64,000 bases of DNA. Origin: Methanobrevibacter olleyae (GTDB taxonomy: Archaea; Methanobacteriota; Methanobacteria; Methanobacteriales; Methanobacteriaceae). The notes below the pieces were generated by a model, which saw only the letters and a list, made by a program, of their open reading frames with translations, was not told where the DNA came from and ran no database searches. The stretch covers positions 1 to 64,000 of the forward strand of contig SUTG01000001.1 in NCBI GenBank assembly GCA_015063035.1, written 5' to 3'. Positions 9,669-17,660 of this stretch are shown here, one piece after another (the first letter of the stretch is position 1; each line of letters opens with the position of its first letter). The position numbers and the translations under genes were made by a program.

Positions 9669-10499
9669 ATGAAAATTTCAAGAATAATACTTATCTTATT
9701 GTTATTTTTTGTATTTTTTGAAATAGGGCTATTCAGTTCCTATACTTTAGCAACTGGAGAAGTTCCTGATCCAGGAGAATTAATAAATATGCAAGTCAGC
9801 ACTGTAACCTCATTTTTCAGTCCTGACAATGTTGGCGGATTGCTTATTAAAGATCCAGACAATGTAAATGTAACAAATAGATTTGAATTGGCTGATAAGC
9901 TCTCAGAGGTGGCGGATGTCGATGGGGTCAATGTAGAGAACATGACCATCACAACCGTAGACGACACTGACAAGGATGAGTTCAATGTAACTATAACCGC
10001 TTTCGGCTATTCCAAGCCTAGTGGAAAATCCGGTTCAATCATCATCAACGGTGAGCCAGATTATAAAATCATTGCTACAGCCACTGCTGAACATACCATA
10101 AACGGTATTGAAGTTAATTTGGATACCTTAAAGATTGATTCAATCTTGAAAATATTTGATGCTGATGACAATAGCTATTCCATTTTGGATGAGGACAATT
10201 CAACTTCAAAATCAAGTTCAAGTTCAAGTTCAAAATACAAATCAAGTTCCAGTTCCAGCAGTTCCAGCAGTTCAAGCTCTAGCAGTTCCGGTTCATCCAG
10301 TTCCAGTTCCTCTGATTCAGGATCAAGTTCCTCATCTGAAGGAGGCTCCTCATCTGGTGGAGGTTCTTCTGGCGGTTCTGGTGGTGGATCCTCATCTGGT
10401 GGAGGTTCTTCTGGCGGTTCTGGTGGTGGATCCTCATCTGGTGGAGGTTCTTCTGAATCTACAAGTGAGCTATTAGCACCTTTATTCTATTTGTTTTAA
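9669..10499 (+). CDS. Exported Ser/Gly-rich protein of unknown function
   Basis: A 276-residue protein with an N-terminal hydrophobic segment (about residues 5-24) that is a signal peptide or anchor. Residues about 30-165 form a compact domain of alternating strands with no motif I recognise. From about residue 178 the chain is nearly pure serine, then Gly/Ser repeats. The DNA of that tail has a 42-bp tandem unit present about two and a half times, so the repeat is expanding by slippage or unequal exchange. A short hydrophobic end (LLAPLFYLF) closes it. The serine run suggests a surface-exposed, possibly glycosylated stalk (inference). Confidence 0.7.
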   Translation: MKISRIILILLLFFVFFEIGLFSSYTLATGEVPDPGELINMQVSTVTSFFSPDNVGGLLIKDPDNVNVTNRFELADKLSEVADVDGVNVENMTITTVDDTDKDEFNVTITAFGYSKPSGKSGSIIINGEPDYKIIATATAEHTINGIEVNLDTLKIDSILKIFDADDNSYSILDEDNSTSKSSSSSSSKYKSSSSSSSSSSSSSSSSGSSSSSSSDSGSSSSSEGGSSSGGGSSGGSGGGSSSGGGSSGGSGGGSSSGGGSSESTSELLAPLFYLF

Positions 10500-10539
10500 T
10501 CTTAGAATTTAGCTAAAACAATTATTTATTAAAGATTTT

Positions 10540-10668
10540 CAAAGGATAAAAAGAATAACGGATAATCCTAAAAATGTGGTTATCAAGGGATAAAAAGATG
10601 ACTGATAATCCTTTATAATGTGGTTATCAAGGAATAAAAGAATAACAGAACGTCCTTAAAAAGGTGAT
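10540..10668. repeat. Three tandem copies of the leader of the CbiH-like gene
   Basis: A roughly 43-bp unit (AAGGATAAAAAGA..., ...ATGTGGTTATC) repeats at about 10541, 10586 and 10629. The last copy runs into the GGTGAT ribosome site before 10669, so the untranslated leader itself has been duplicated. Confidence 0.75.
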
Positions 10669-11931
10669 ATGATGATTAATCTTATTAATGTAGGTTCTGA
10701 CATAGGAAACATTACTATAAATGCATTCAATGCCATAATTGAATCCGATATTATAGTCAATTATGATAATATTGATTTAAGCGATTTGGATACATATTTA
10801 AAAGACAAGGAAATCATTGACAATGGTTTAGAGAAGTCAGAGTCTGTTGAAGAGACTGGAGATAATGAAGTCATCATTGGCTTGGATGAGTCAGAGTCTG
10901 AAGAAACCGGTGGTAATGAAGTCATCATTGGCTTGGATGAGTCAGAGTCTGAAGAAACCGGTGGTAATGAAGTCATCATTGGTTTGGATGAGTCAGAGTC
11001 TGTTGAAGAGACTGGAGATATCTATTCCAAGCTTGAGGAATACTACTTAAAAATGGAATTGGCCATTTCAAGATCATCTGACAAAAATGTTGCTTTAATC
11101 TGCTCCAACAGGAGAAACATTTATGGCATAGCCAATCTTTTGATTCAAATGAGTTCAAAGTATAATGATGTTGAATTTAAGATTTATCCAGCCGTTTCTC
11201 CAATAGATTACAGTTCAGCAGTATTAGGAGCCCCATTGAATGATTTTGTAGCTATTGACTTGAACAATCCTATCGTATCAGAGAAGGAGCTTAAAAATAA
11301 GATTAAGTTTGCATTAAAGAATGATTTTGTTTTGTTTGTTCACAATCCAATTGGCGATAATGGCGATAAAGTCAATTTCAATATCCTGAAGGAAGTCATG
11401 GATGACTTTAACGATGAGTTATTGGCAGGGATTGTGAATGAAAGCTATAGATACGAAATCTCAAGATTCAATGACATCAATGAGGAAAGCATTAGAGAGA
11501 ATTCCACTTTGATTATAGGAAACAAGCTGACTTACAAGCTTGAGGATTATATGGTCACTTCATCTGACTATATAGTCAAGCCTAAGTTCATTTCACAAAA
11601 CATTGATTTCTTTGAAAGGTACTTGAAGGATGAGACACCTAAGGGTCTTGACTATGATTGTGAATATTTGCCATGCCATAAGGCATTGGAGGCATGTGAT
11701 TTCTGTTATTGTCCTTTCTATCCATGTGCTGATGGATTGACTGGCGGTGAATGGATCAAGGATAAGGATGTTTGGAGCTGTCAACATTGCGACTGGATAC
11801 ATCTTGAAGAGCCATGCCAAGCCGTAAGAAAGGGGCTTGAAGACATTTTGGAAGATAAGAATGATTTGAAAACCAAGCATATGGAACTATTGAAATTGAG
11901 ACGTGAATGTCTTTTGAAAACTTTAAAATGA
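10669..11931 (+). CDS. CbiH-like tetrapyrrole methylase homologue with C-terminal cysteine-rich domain
   Basis: A 420-residue protein. Residues about 140-230 resemble cobalt-precorrin C17-methyltransferase (CbiH) of the corrin pathway: NIYGIANLL, YPAVSPID, LGAPLNDFVAIDL and FVLFVHNP all match that family's order. The N-terminal start (INLINVGSDIGNITINAF) aligns with the SAM-binding loop but lacks the normal G-x-GPGD sequence, so catalysis is doubtful. Residues about 60-115 hold an acidic insert made of three 17-residue repeats (EVIIGLDESES core; 51-bp DNA unit). The tail holds nine cysteines (C331-C383) like the 'cysteine-rich small domain' (PF04071 type), probably metal-binding. No other cobalamin gene is nearby. 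It could be a divergent corrin enzyme or a metal/corrinoid sensor. Confidence 0.65.
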   Translation: MMINLINVGSDIGNITINAFNAIIESDIIVNYDNIDLSDLDTYLKDKEIIDNGLEKSESVEETGDNEVIIGLDESESEETGGNEVIIGLDESESEETGGNEVIIGLDESESVEETGDIYSKLEEYYLKMELAISRSSDKNVALICSNRRNIYGIANLLIQMSSKYNDVEFKIYPAVSPIDYSSAVLGAPLNDFVAIDLNNPIVSEKELKNKIKFALKNDFVLFVHNPIGDNGDKVNFNILKEVMDDFNDELLAGIVNESYRYEISRFNDINEESIRENSTLIIGNKLTYKLEDYMVTSSDYIVKPKFISQNIDFFERYLKDETPKGLDYDCEYLPCHKALEACDFCYCPFYPCADGLTGGEWIKDKDVWSCQHCDWIHLEEPCQAVRKGLEDILEDKNDLKTKHMELLKLRRECLLKTLK

Positions 11932-12022
11932 ATTTTTTTAATTAAACGAATGCTTTCCAAAGTATTCAATTGTAAAGATTATACTTATTTATTACATATT
12001 AAATTTTAAGAAGGTTTTAAAA

Positions 12023-12634
12023 ATGCCAAGTGTAAAAGATATTTTAATTGAAATGAAAGATATGTCGGAATTAATGGTTGATTTAGCTTATTCTGCTGTT
12101 TTATTCAACAACAAAGCTGCAGCAGAAGAGGTATTGACCCTTGAAAACAGACTCAACAGCATGAATTATGAAATCAAAAAGCAATCTCTTGTAGCTGCAC
12201 GTTCACTTGAGGATGCAGAAAAATTGACTACCTTGCTTGAGATTGCAGAAGCTGCTGAATCCATGGGAAATGCTGCAAAGGATTTAGCGGACTTGACATT
12301 AAAAGGATTCGAGCCACACCTTGTATTTAAAATGGTTATGGAAGAATCAGAAAGGAACATCATTCGTGTAAATGTTGAAGAGAGCTCTGCTTTAGCAAAC
12401 CAATCCTTAGGGGAATTGCTATTGCTCAACCGTACCGGTATGAGAATCATTTCCATCAGACGTGGAGATTCCTGGATTTACGGTCCTGACAAGAATACAG
12501 TTATCCTTGCTGGAGACGTTTTGATTGCTAAAGGTTCTGAAACTGGAACTGAAATTATTGAAAAACTAGCAGCTGGAGAAATGCATTTAGAAGATTTAGG
12601 AAACATTGAAGAATTTATTGACGATGATAATTGA
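12023..12634 (+). CDS. PhoU-like / RCK_C (TrkA-C) regulatory protein
   Basis: A 203-residue cytosolic protein. Residues about 1-110 form a PhoU-like helical bundle ([20 protein letters not shown]); residues about 120-185 form an RCK_C domain ([28 protein letters not shown]) that binds small ligands or ions in TrkA-type proteins. This pairing is typical of archaeal regulators of ion transporters. The next gene on the same strand is an MgtE-type transporter 200 bp away, so it probably gates or regulates that transporter (inference). Confidence 0.8.
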   Translation: MPSVKDILIEMKDMSELMVDLAYSAVLFNNKAAAEEVLTLENRLNSMNYEIKKQSLVAARSLEDAEKLTTLLEIAEAAESMGNAAKDLADLTLKGFEPHLVFKMVMEESERNIIRVNVEESSALANQSLGELLLLNRTGMRIISIRRGDSWIYGPDKNTVILAGDVLIAKGSETGTEIIEKLAAGEMHLEDLGNIEEFIDDDN

Positions 12635-12715
12635 TTATGAGATTGTTGTTTGAATAATGATTTCTTGATGATGATTGATTATGGGATTGTTGTTTGAATA
12701 ATAATTTCTAATTAT
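12620..12715. repeat. 45-bp tandem duplication after the PhoU/RCK gene
   Basis: Two copies of a unit with the core GATTGTTGTTTGAATAAT, offset by about 45 bp; the first copy overlaps the stop codon of the PhoU/RCK gene. Confidence 0.8.
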
Positions 12716-12836
12716 GATTAAGTTAGATTGTATGAATTGTTAATTCTGTATTTTTAGAGTTTATATGAATTATTTCAATTAGATTATTTATTTAATATGT
12801 ATGGATGTGAAACTATGATGATAGGAGGTGAACCAA

Positions 12837-14177
12837 TTGAAAAGTCTAATGAAGATGGTACGTCAATTTGGGGAATCTCTCATCACATTAGTTGTTAGCT
12901 TTATTCTATTTTTATTCAATGCTATAAAGTTTATAGTATCATCACCTGCTCGCTTAGTGGCCTATATCAGGGAATTTTTAGCTGACACTGATTCCGTTTT
13001 AAAGGAAAGCCTAATTGCCCTTTCCATTTGTGCTGTCGGTGACTTGTGTGCAGGTATCATTTTAGGAAACATGGAATTCTTCCTAAAGACTTATCCTGGC
13101 CTAATGGTAATCATTCCTGGAGCTATTGGAATGAGAGGAAACATCTTCGGATCCTTTGGTTCAAGATTGAGCACTCATCTCCACATTGGTACAATATCTC
13201 CTGAGTTTAAAAGGTCAGACCTTTTGGATGAAAACATTACAGCTTCCATTATCTTGACTATGGCCCTTTCCGTTTTGCTTGGAGCCATTGCAAAGCTAAT
13301 ATGCATTATTTTCAAGTTCCCAAGCATAAGCCTTTTTGACTTTGTCCTCATTTCATTTATAGCTGGATTGATATCAACAATAATCATGCTTCCTATTACA
13401 ATGTTCATTTCACTTAAGAGTTTTGAGGGAGGCTGGGACCCAGACAACATTACAACACCGTTCATTGCAGCTGTAGGGGACTTTTTCACCTTGCCTGCAA
13501 TCATTTTAAGTGTTTTGATTGTCAATCTTATCGGATTTGACCCAATTGTCAAGATGGCATTTTTCGCCATTGTAATTATAATCACACTTGTCTCCTTGAT
13601 TTCAGGATACACTGCAGACAATGAGGTTAGGCATATCGTTAGGCAGTCCACTCCAGTCCTGTTCTTCTGTTCCATATTGGGAACAGTTGCAGGTGGAATA
13701 TTGAACAACTCACTTGGCACACTCTTAAAGAACCAGACATTGCTTACATTGGTTCCATTGTTCTCTGGTGAAAGTGGCGGTTTGGTAAGCATATTAGGTG
13801 CAAGATTGTCTTCAGGTCTTCACTCCGGTTTAATAGACCCTGTATTGAGACCTAAAAAGCACACAATGGAAAACTTCATAGCTATTTTGACATTGGCTGT
13901 TGTGATGTATCCATTGATTGGATTCTTGGCTGAATCATCTACAATAGCTTTCAATAACATTGGTGTAGGATACCTTCAAACCATATTGATAAGTCTGATT
14001 GCAGGTATTATCTTGATTTTAATCATGTTGCTTGTAGTCTTCTATATCTCTACCATTTCATATAGAAGAGGCCTCGATCCGGATAATATTGTCATTCCTT
14101 TATCTACAAGCCTAACAGATTCAATATCAACTTTGATTTTAATAGTGGTGTCTTTGGGTCTTTTAAGTTTGATTTAG
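12837..14177 (+). CDS. MgtE/SLC41-type divalent cation transporter
   Basis: An integral membrane protein of about 446 residues with two tandem MgtE/SLC41 repeats, each starting with a conserved PGLMVIIPGAIGMRGN- or SGESGGLVSILGARLSSGL-type segment and holding a D-P-D-N-I...P motif and an acidic GDFFTLP or LTDSIST helix. The family moves Mg2+ or related divalent cations. The start is read as TTG at 12837: the only good ribosome site, AGGAGGTGA at 12823-12831, lies 5 bp before it, and the upstream in-frame GTG at 12828 is inside that site. It lacks the cytosolic CBS/N domains of bacterial MgtE; the PhoU/RCK protein encoded upstream may replace them (inference). Confidence 0.85.
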   Translation: MKSLMKMVRQFGESLITLVVSFILFLFNAIKFIVSSPARLVAYIREFLADTDSVLKESLIALSICAVGDLCAGIILGNMEFFLKTYPGLMVIIPGAIGMRGNIFGSFGSRLSTHLHIGTISPEFKRSDLLDENITASIILTMALSVLLGAIAKLICIIFKFPSISLFDFVLISFIAGLISTIIMLPITMFISLKSFEGGWDPDNITTPFIAAVGDFFTLPAIILSVLIVNLIGFDPIVKMAFFAIVIIITLVSLISGYTADNEVRHIVRQSTPVLFFCSILGTVAGGILNNSLGTLLKNQTLLTLVPLFSGESGGLVSILGARLSSGLHSGLIDPVLRPKKHTMENFIAILTLAVVMYPLIGFLAESSTIAFNNIGVGYLQTILISLIAGIILILIMLLVVFYISTISYRRGLDPDNIVIPLSTSLTDSISTLILIVVSLGLLSLI

Positions 14178-14184
14178 TTTGGTT

Positions 14185-14205
14185 AAAAAAGACCTATGCT
14201 TTTTT
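14185..14205. terminator. Bidirectional terminator between convergent genes
   Basis: AAAAAAG and CTTTTTT form a stem around a 7-nt loop, with A-runs and T-runs on either side, between the convergent transporter and phosphodiesterase genes. Confidence 0.6.
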
Positions 14206-16455
14206 TTATTTTTCATTCCAGGATTTTTCCATTTCTGATTTAAAGAACTTATAGACATTTTCAGATCCAAATATTTCCTCATTTAAGGACCATTCGCTTG
14301 GATAGAGGATAAATGGATATTGCTGGTTTCCTCCGGCTCCTCCATGGCTTCCAATCAATTCCTCAAATGCATGGACTTCATCACTGTCAACATCATATGA
14401 GCTGTTTACCAAAATGTCTGGAACATGTGCGAATTCGTCAGTTCTTTTGAGTTTTTTGATTATGTTCTTTCCAAACTTGTCCAGGAAACGGTTTCCATAA
14501 TACTCTTCAGTGTCGAGGTAGAGAACATCATCATTTGACAATACTATTGTATCGTATATTTCTGATTTCACCATTACGAATCCTATTCCCTCATGATTGG
14601 CCAATCCACTGATGAGTCCTGGAAAAGCATCCTCAATCTGTTCATATGTCATTCTGCTGGACCAGTCTGTAAAATAGATCAATCCTAAGTTTCCAGAAGC
14701 AAGAACTATTGTTTGAGCGGTTTCCTCACTTACTGTTGTTTTGTTTGAGAATTTGATGTTTAAGTTCAAGTCTGTTGAAATGCTGTTCAATCTTTTGCTA
14801 AAAGGCTCTTCGCTGTTTAGGAAGCTTCTTTCACCTTTCAATTTATTGAAATACTCTAAGGTTGAAGAGTTGTTTTTTATCTCATTGAACCTTTCACGTG
14901 GATTTATTTCAAAGTCAAGTCTTGAATCTATTCTTTCCTTTGTGTTGTCTATTTTTGTGTCTATTTTTTCTTTGGTGTTGTCTATTTTTTCCTTTGTGTT
15001 GTCTATGGATTTTTCAATCCTCTTATCCACCTTTTCCAGATTCTCTTCAACATATGGCTTAAGAGAGTATTTTTCCCTAAAGTGGTCATCGTTTGAGTGA
15101 AGAATGCTATGAATTGAAATGTCATCAGGCAAGAGGTCCTTTACCAAATCATTCAAGCTTTCGCCATATTTTTCCTTGAATGTTGGCCCATTGGTTTGTC
15201 CATGGTCTGACAAGACGATTATCCTATACTTCCTATCTGATTTTTCTGTTGCATTTTCCAAACGCTTGAACTGCCTGTCTATCTGCCTTAGTGCATAAAA
15301 TGAATCGTAATCCTCTACACCTGAGTGGTGAGCTATTTCATCATATCCCATGTATGTTGCATAAATCGCGTTGTAGTTTCCTGCAATTATATCCCCGATT
15401 ATGGCCAGGGTTGTAGCTTCCCTCATGGCTACATTTGCACCTGCCCTTGCAACATAGTATGCCAGTCCTCTCCATTTCAGTCTTGGCTGTATGTTCTTGA
15501 ATAAATGTCTCATCCTTGATGCGAATTCCATAATCATGTCAAATATGAACAGTATCAGGATTCTTGTAATCACATAAGGCTTTGAATATAGGTAATACCA
15601 GCTTCTTGACTTGATGGCTTTGGATATTGCGAATTTACTGAATGTCAATATGTGGTCTGTCGCATCCCCTGAAAAGAGATTGCTTCTGCTTGCTCCATTA
15701 TTTGAAAGAAGACCTTTTCCATTTGATATTCTTTTTTCAATGAGTTTTGAGTTATCCATTCCATTGGAGGATATGAGACGATTGTCATTTTCCTTTTCAA
15801 TCCAACGGAATGCAGGAATGTTTTTGTTGTTTCCATGAAGTATACCTGCTTGGGATGATGATGTCTGGCTTGAGAGATCTGTTTCCCATCTTACAAGCTC
15901 ATGGCTTCCATCGGCTATCCATTTTGATAAGGTAGGCATATCCCCATTTTCCAATGCCTTTTTTAATGTGTAATATGATAGGCCATCTATTTCCAGAAAT
16001 ATGAATCCTTCCTTATCATTAGCTTCACTGTAGATTGCCTTCATTTCCTTTTCCATAATATTGTGGTAATAGCTATTGTCATCATCAATGTTCAATACAA
16101 GTGAAACAAGAGAGGATATGAGTCCAATCAGCAGCGGAACTAAAAACAAGGATATTCCACTGATATGCACTCCAGGAATGAATAGGCTTATGAGGTAAAG
16201 GAGTATTCCGTCGATAAGGAATGTTCCGAATCCAAGTGTCAGTACAATGAATCTAAGTGAAAAATAGCTTAAGATAGGCCATAGTATGGCATTCACTAGG
16301 GATAATATTATTATGACTAGGAATGCAGTTCTAAAGTTCGGTATTGTGATTCCTCCAAGCATTTTTGTTATGAGGAAGAATATGCTTACCTCTAGAACCA
16401 AGTAAATGGTAAACATGATTGCTTTCTTCATATTTTCTCTTATTGAGCTTGCCAT
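14206..16455 (-). CDS. Membrane protein: holin-family N-terminus fused to alkaline-phosphatase-type phosphodiesterase
   Basis: A 749-residue protein. Residues about 10-130 hold four transmembrane helices like the phage holin family 4 superfamily. From about 150 it becomes a type I phosphodiesterase/nucleotide pyrophosphatase (alkaline phosphatase fold): metal-binding motifs EIDGLSYYTL, VLSDHGQTNG and IGSHGGAGGNQ are visible. Between the halves of the catalytic domain (about 470-500) sits a charged insert of repeated DNTKEKI units. The same fusion occurs in bacteria and archaea as a presumed envelope enzyme; the substrate, possibly a cell-wall or lipid phosphoester, is unknown. Single gene with its own intergenic regions on both sides. 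Confidence 0.75.
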   Translation of the reverse strand: MASSIRENMKKAIMFTIYLVLEVSIFFLITKMLGGITIPNFRTAFLVIIILSLVNAILWPILSYFSLRFIVLTLGFGTFLIDGILLYLISLFIPGVHISGISLFLVPLLIGLISSLVSLVLNIDDDNSYYHNIMEKEMKAIYSEANDKEGFIFLEIDGLSYYTLKKALENGDMPTLSKWIADGSHELVRWETDLSSQTSSSQAGILHGNNKNIPAFRWIEKENDNRLISSNGMDNSKLIEKRISNGKGLLSNNGASRSNLFSGDATDHILTFSKFAISKAIKSRSWYYLYSKPYVITRILILFIFDMIMEFASRMRHLFKNIQPRLKWRGLAYYVARAGANVAMREATTLAIIGDIIAGNYNAIYATYMGYDEIAHHSGVEDYDSFYALRQIDRQFKRLENATEKSDRKYRIIVLSDHGQTNGPTFKEKYGESLNDLVKDLLPDDISIHSILHSNDDHFREKYSLKPYVEENLEKVDKRIEKSIDNTKEKIDNTKEKIDTKIDNTKERIDSRLDFEINPRERFNEIKNNSSTLEYFNKLKGERSFLNSEEPFSKRLNSISTDLNLNIKFSNKTTVSEETAQTIVLASGNLGLIYFTDWSSRMTYEQIEDAFPGLISGLANHEGIGFVMVKSEIYDTIVLSNDDVLYLDTEEYYGNRFLDKFGKNIIKKLKRTDEFAHVPDILVNSSYDVDSDEVHAFEELIGSHGGAGGNQQYPFILYPSEWSLNEEIFGSENVYKFFKSEMEKSWNEK

Positions 16456-16745
16456 AATAATACCTTTTTAATCTCTGTCTTGTTTTTGTCTAATTCTGTT
16501 AATCTCTTTGTGTCTTGTTTTTGTCTAATTCTCTTAATCTTTTTAGTGCTGGCAATTGAAACTTAACCGAATTTTAAAAACTATTAAAGAGCTCAGTTAA
16601 TTTATTTTATATTTATTTTTAATTAGGAACTATTTAAAGAGTTTGATTTCTATCTCATATTTATTTTTAATTTATTTAAAGATTTTTAGTTGAATCGATT
16701 AACTATATTAAGTATTTTTTCTATAATAATATTAGTGGATTTATA
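16456..16745. repeat. Intergenic region with a 40-bp duplication
   Basis: Just before the minus-strand phosphodiesterase gene a unit containing TTGTTTTTGTCTAATTCT occurs twice (about 16480-16515 and 16520-16550). The remaining AT-rich DNA up to the ABC-transporter operator shows no gene. Confidence 0.6.
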
Positions 16746-16749
16746 ATTT

Positions 16750-16777
16750 TAAATATTTAGGTTTACCTAAATATTTA
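16750..16777. promoter_or_regulatory. DtxR-like operator (13-2-13 perfect inverted repeat)
   Basis: A perfect inverted repeat, 13 bp per arm with a TT spacer, containing TTAGGTTTACCTAA. This core resembles the binding sites of DtxR/IdeR/MntR-type metal-dependent repressors. It abuts and overlaps the TATA-like box TTTATATA (16773-16780), so a bound protein would block the promoter of the ABC transporter genes downstream. Confidence 0.7.
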
Positions 16778-16848
16778 TATAATTTAAAATATAAATAATA
16801 TGCTGTAATGATTAAATGTATAATATTTTTTTCTAAATTTAAATGAGG

Positions 16849-16862
16849 GTTGACATGTCAAC
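16849..16862. promoter_or_regulatory. 14-bp perfect palindrome over the ABC ATPase start codon
   Basis: GTTGACATGTCAAC is a perfect palindrome centred on the probable ATG at 16855. It could be a second operator or an mRNA hairpin hiding the start; coincidence cannot be excluded. Confidence 0.4.
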
Positions 16863-17559
16863 AATGATAGAATTTGAAAACGTATCTAGAATCTATAAAA
16901 GCGGCGACCATGAATTGAAGGCCTTGGATAACTTAAGCCTTAAAATCGACAAAGGGGAATTCGTTGTGATTTTAGGCCCTTCCGGTGCAGGAAAATCCAC
17001 ATTATTGAATCTGCTTGGAGGCTTGGATACAGCCACCAGCGGAAAGATAATGGTTGATGGGCAGAATATTGTTGATTTCAATGATGATGAGCTTACCAGA
17101 TACAGGGCCAAAAGCGTTGGCTTCATATTCCAGTTCTATAACCTGATTCCAAACTTGACAGCAAAGGAAAATGTTGAATTGATGAAGGATATCACTGATG
17201 TGGATGTGAAAGGCGATGAGATTTTAGAATCTGTTGGCCTTAGAGGCCATGGAAACCAATTTCCAGCTCAACTCTCTGGTGGTGAACAGCAAAGGGTTTC
17301 AATTGCAAGGGCCTTGGCAAAGGAACCTGCAATGCTACTCTGTGATGAGCCAACCGGAGCTCTTGATTCCAATACAGGGGTATTGATTCTTTCATTGCTT
17401 CAAGATATGTGCCATGAAAAGGACACCACTGTAGTCATTGTAACCCACAACTCAAAATTGGCAGATGCAGCTGACAAGCTGATAAGAATCAAAAACGGTA
17501 AGATTGAAAGCGTTATAGTCAATGAGAATCCTTTAGATGTTAACAAGATAGAGTGGTAA
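16855..17559 (+). CDS. ABC transporter ATP-binding protein (MacB/LolD type)
   Basis: A 234-residue ATPase that would power the FtsX-like permease encoded next. It has Walker [10 protein letters not shown], signature LSGGEQQ, Walker B LLCDEP and the switch histidine in VTHN. The closest architecture is the LolD/MacB/SalX group, which works on lipoproteins, peptides or envelope stress rather than import. An upstream ATG at 16843 is in frame, but the GAGGG-like ribosome site at 16846-16849 favours 16855. Expression is likely controlled by the metal-type operator at 16750-16777. Confidence 0.9.
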   Translation: MSTMIEFENVSRIYKSGDHELKALDNLSLKIDKGEFVVILGPSGAGKSTLLNLLGGLDTATSGKIMVDGQNIVDFNDDELTRYRAKSVGFIFQFYNLIPNLTAKENVELMKDITDVDVKGDEILESVGLRGHGNQFPAQLSGGEQQRVSIARALAKEPAMLLCDEPTGALDSNTGVLILSLLQDMCHEKDTTVVIVTHNSKLADAADKLIRIKNGKIESVIVNENPLDVNKIEW

Positions 17560-17660
17560 AAGATTCATTTTTTTAAAAAGTGATTATGAAACGTTATTCT
17601 ATCTATTTTTTAAAAAGTGACAATGAAGTGTGATTGTATCTATTTTTGAAAAGTGATAAT
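17560..17660. repeat. Three leader repeats before the permease gene
   Basis: A 38-42-bp unit with the core TTTTTAAAAAGTGA followed by an ATGAA-like segment occurs three times between the ATPase and permease genes; the last copy supplies the ribosome site of the permease. Confidence 0.7.

Noticed and set aside
10156-10476. Alternative-frame ORF in the Ser/Gly-rich gene
   Set aside because: Created by the 42-bp repeat read in another frame; no ribosome site.
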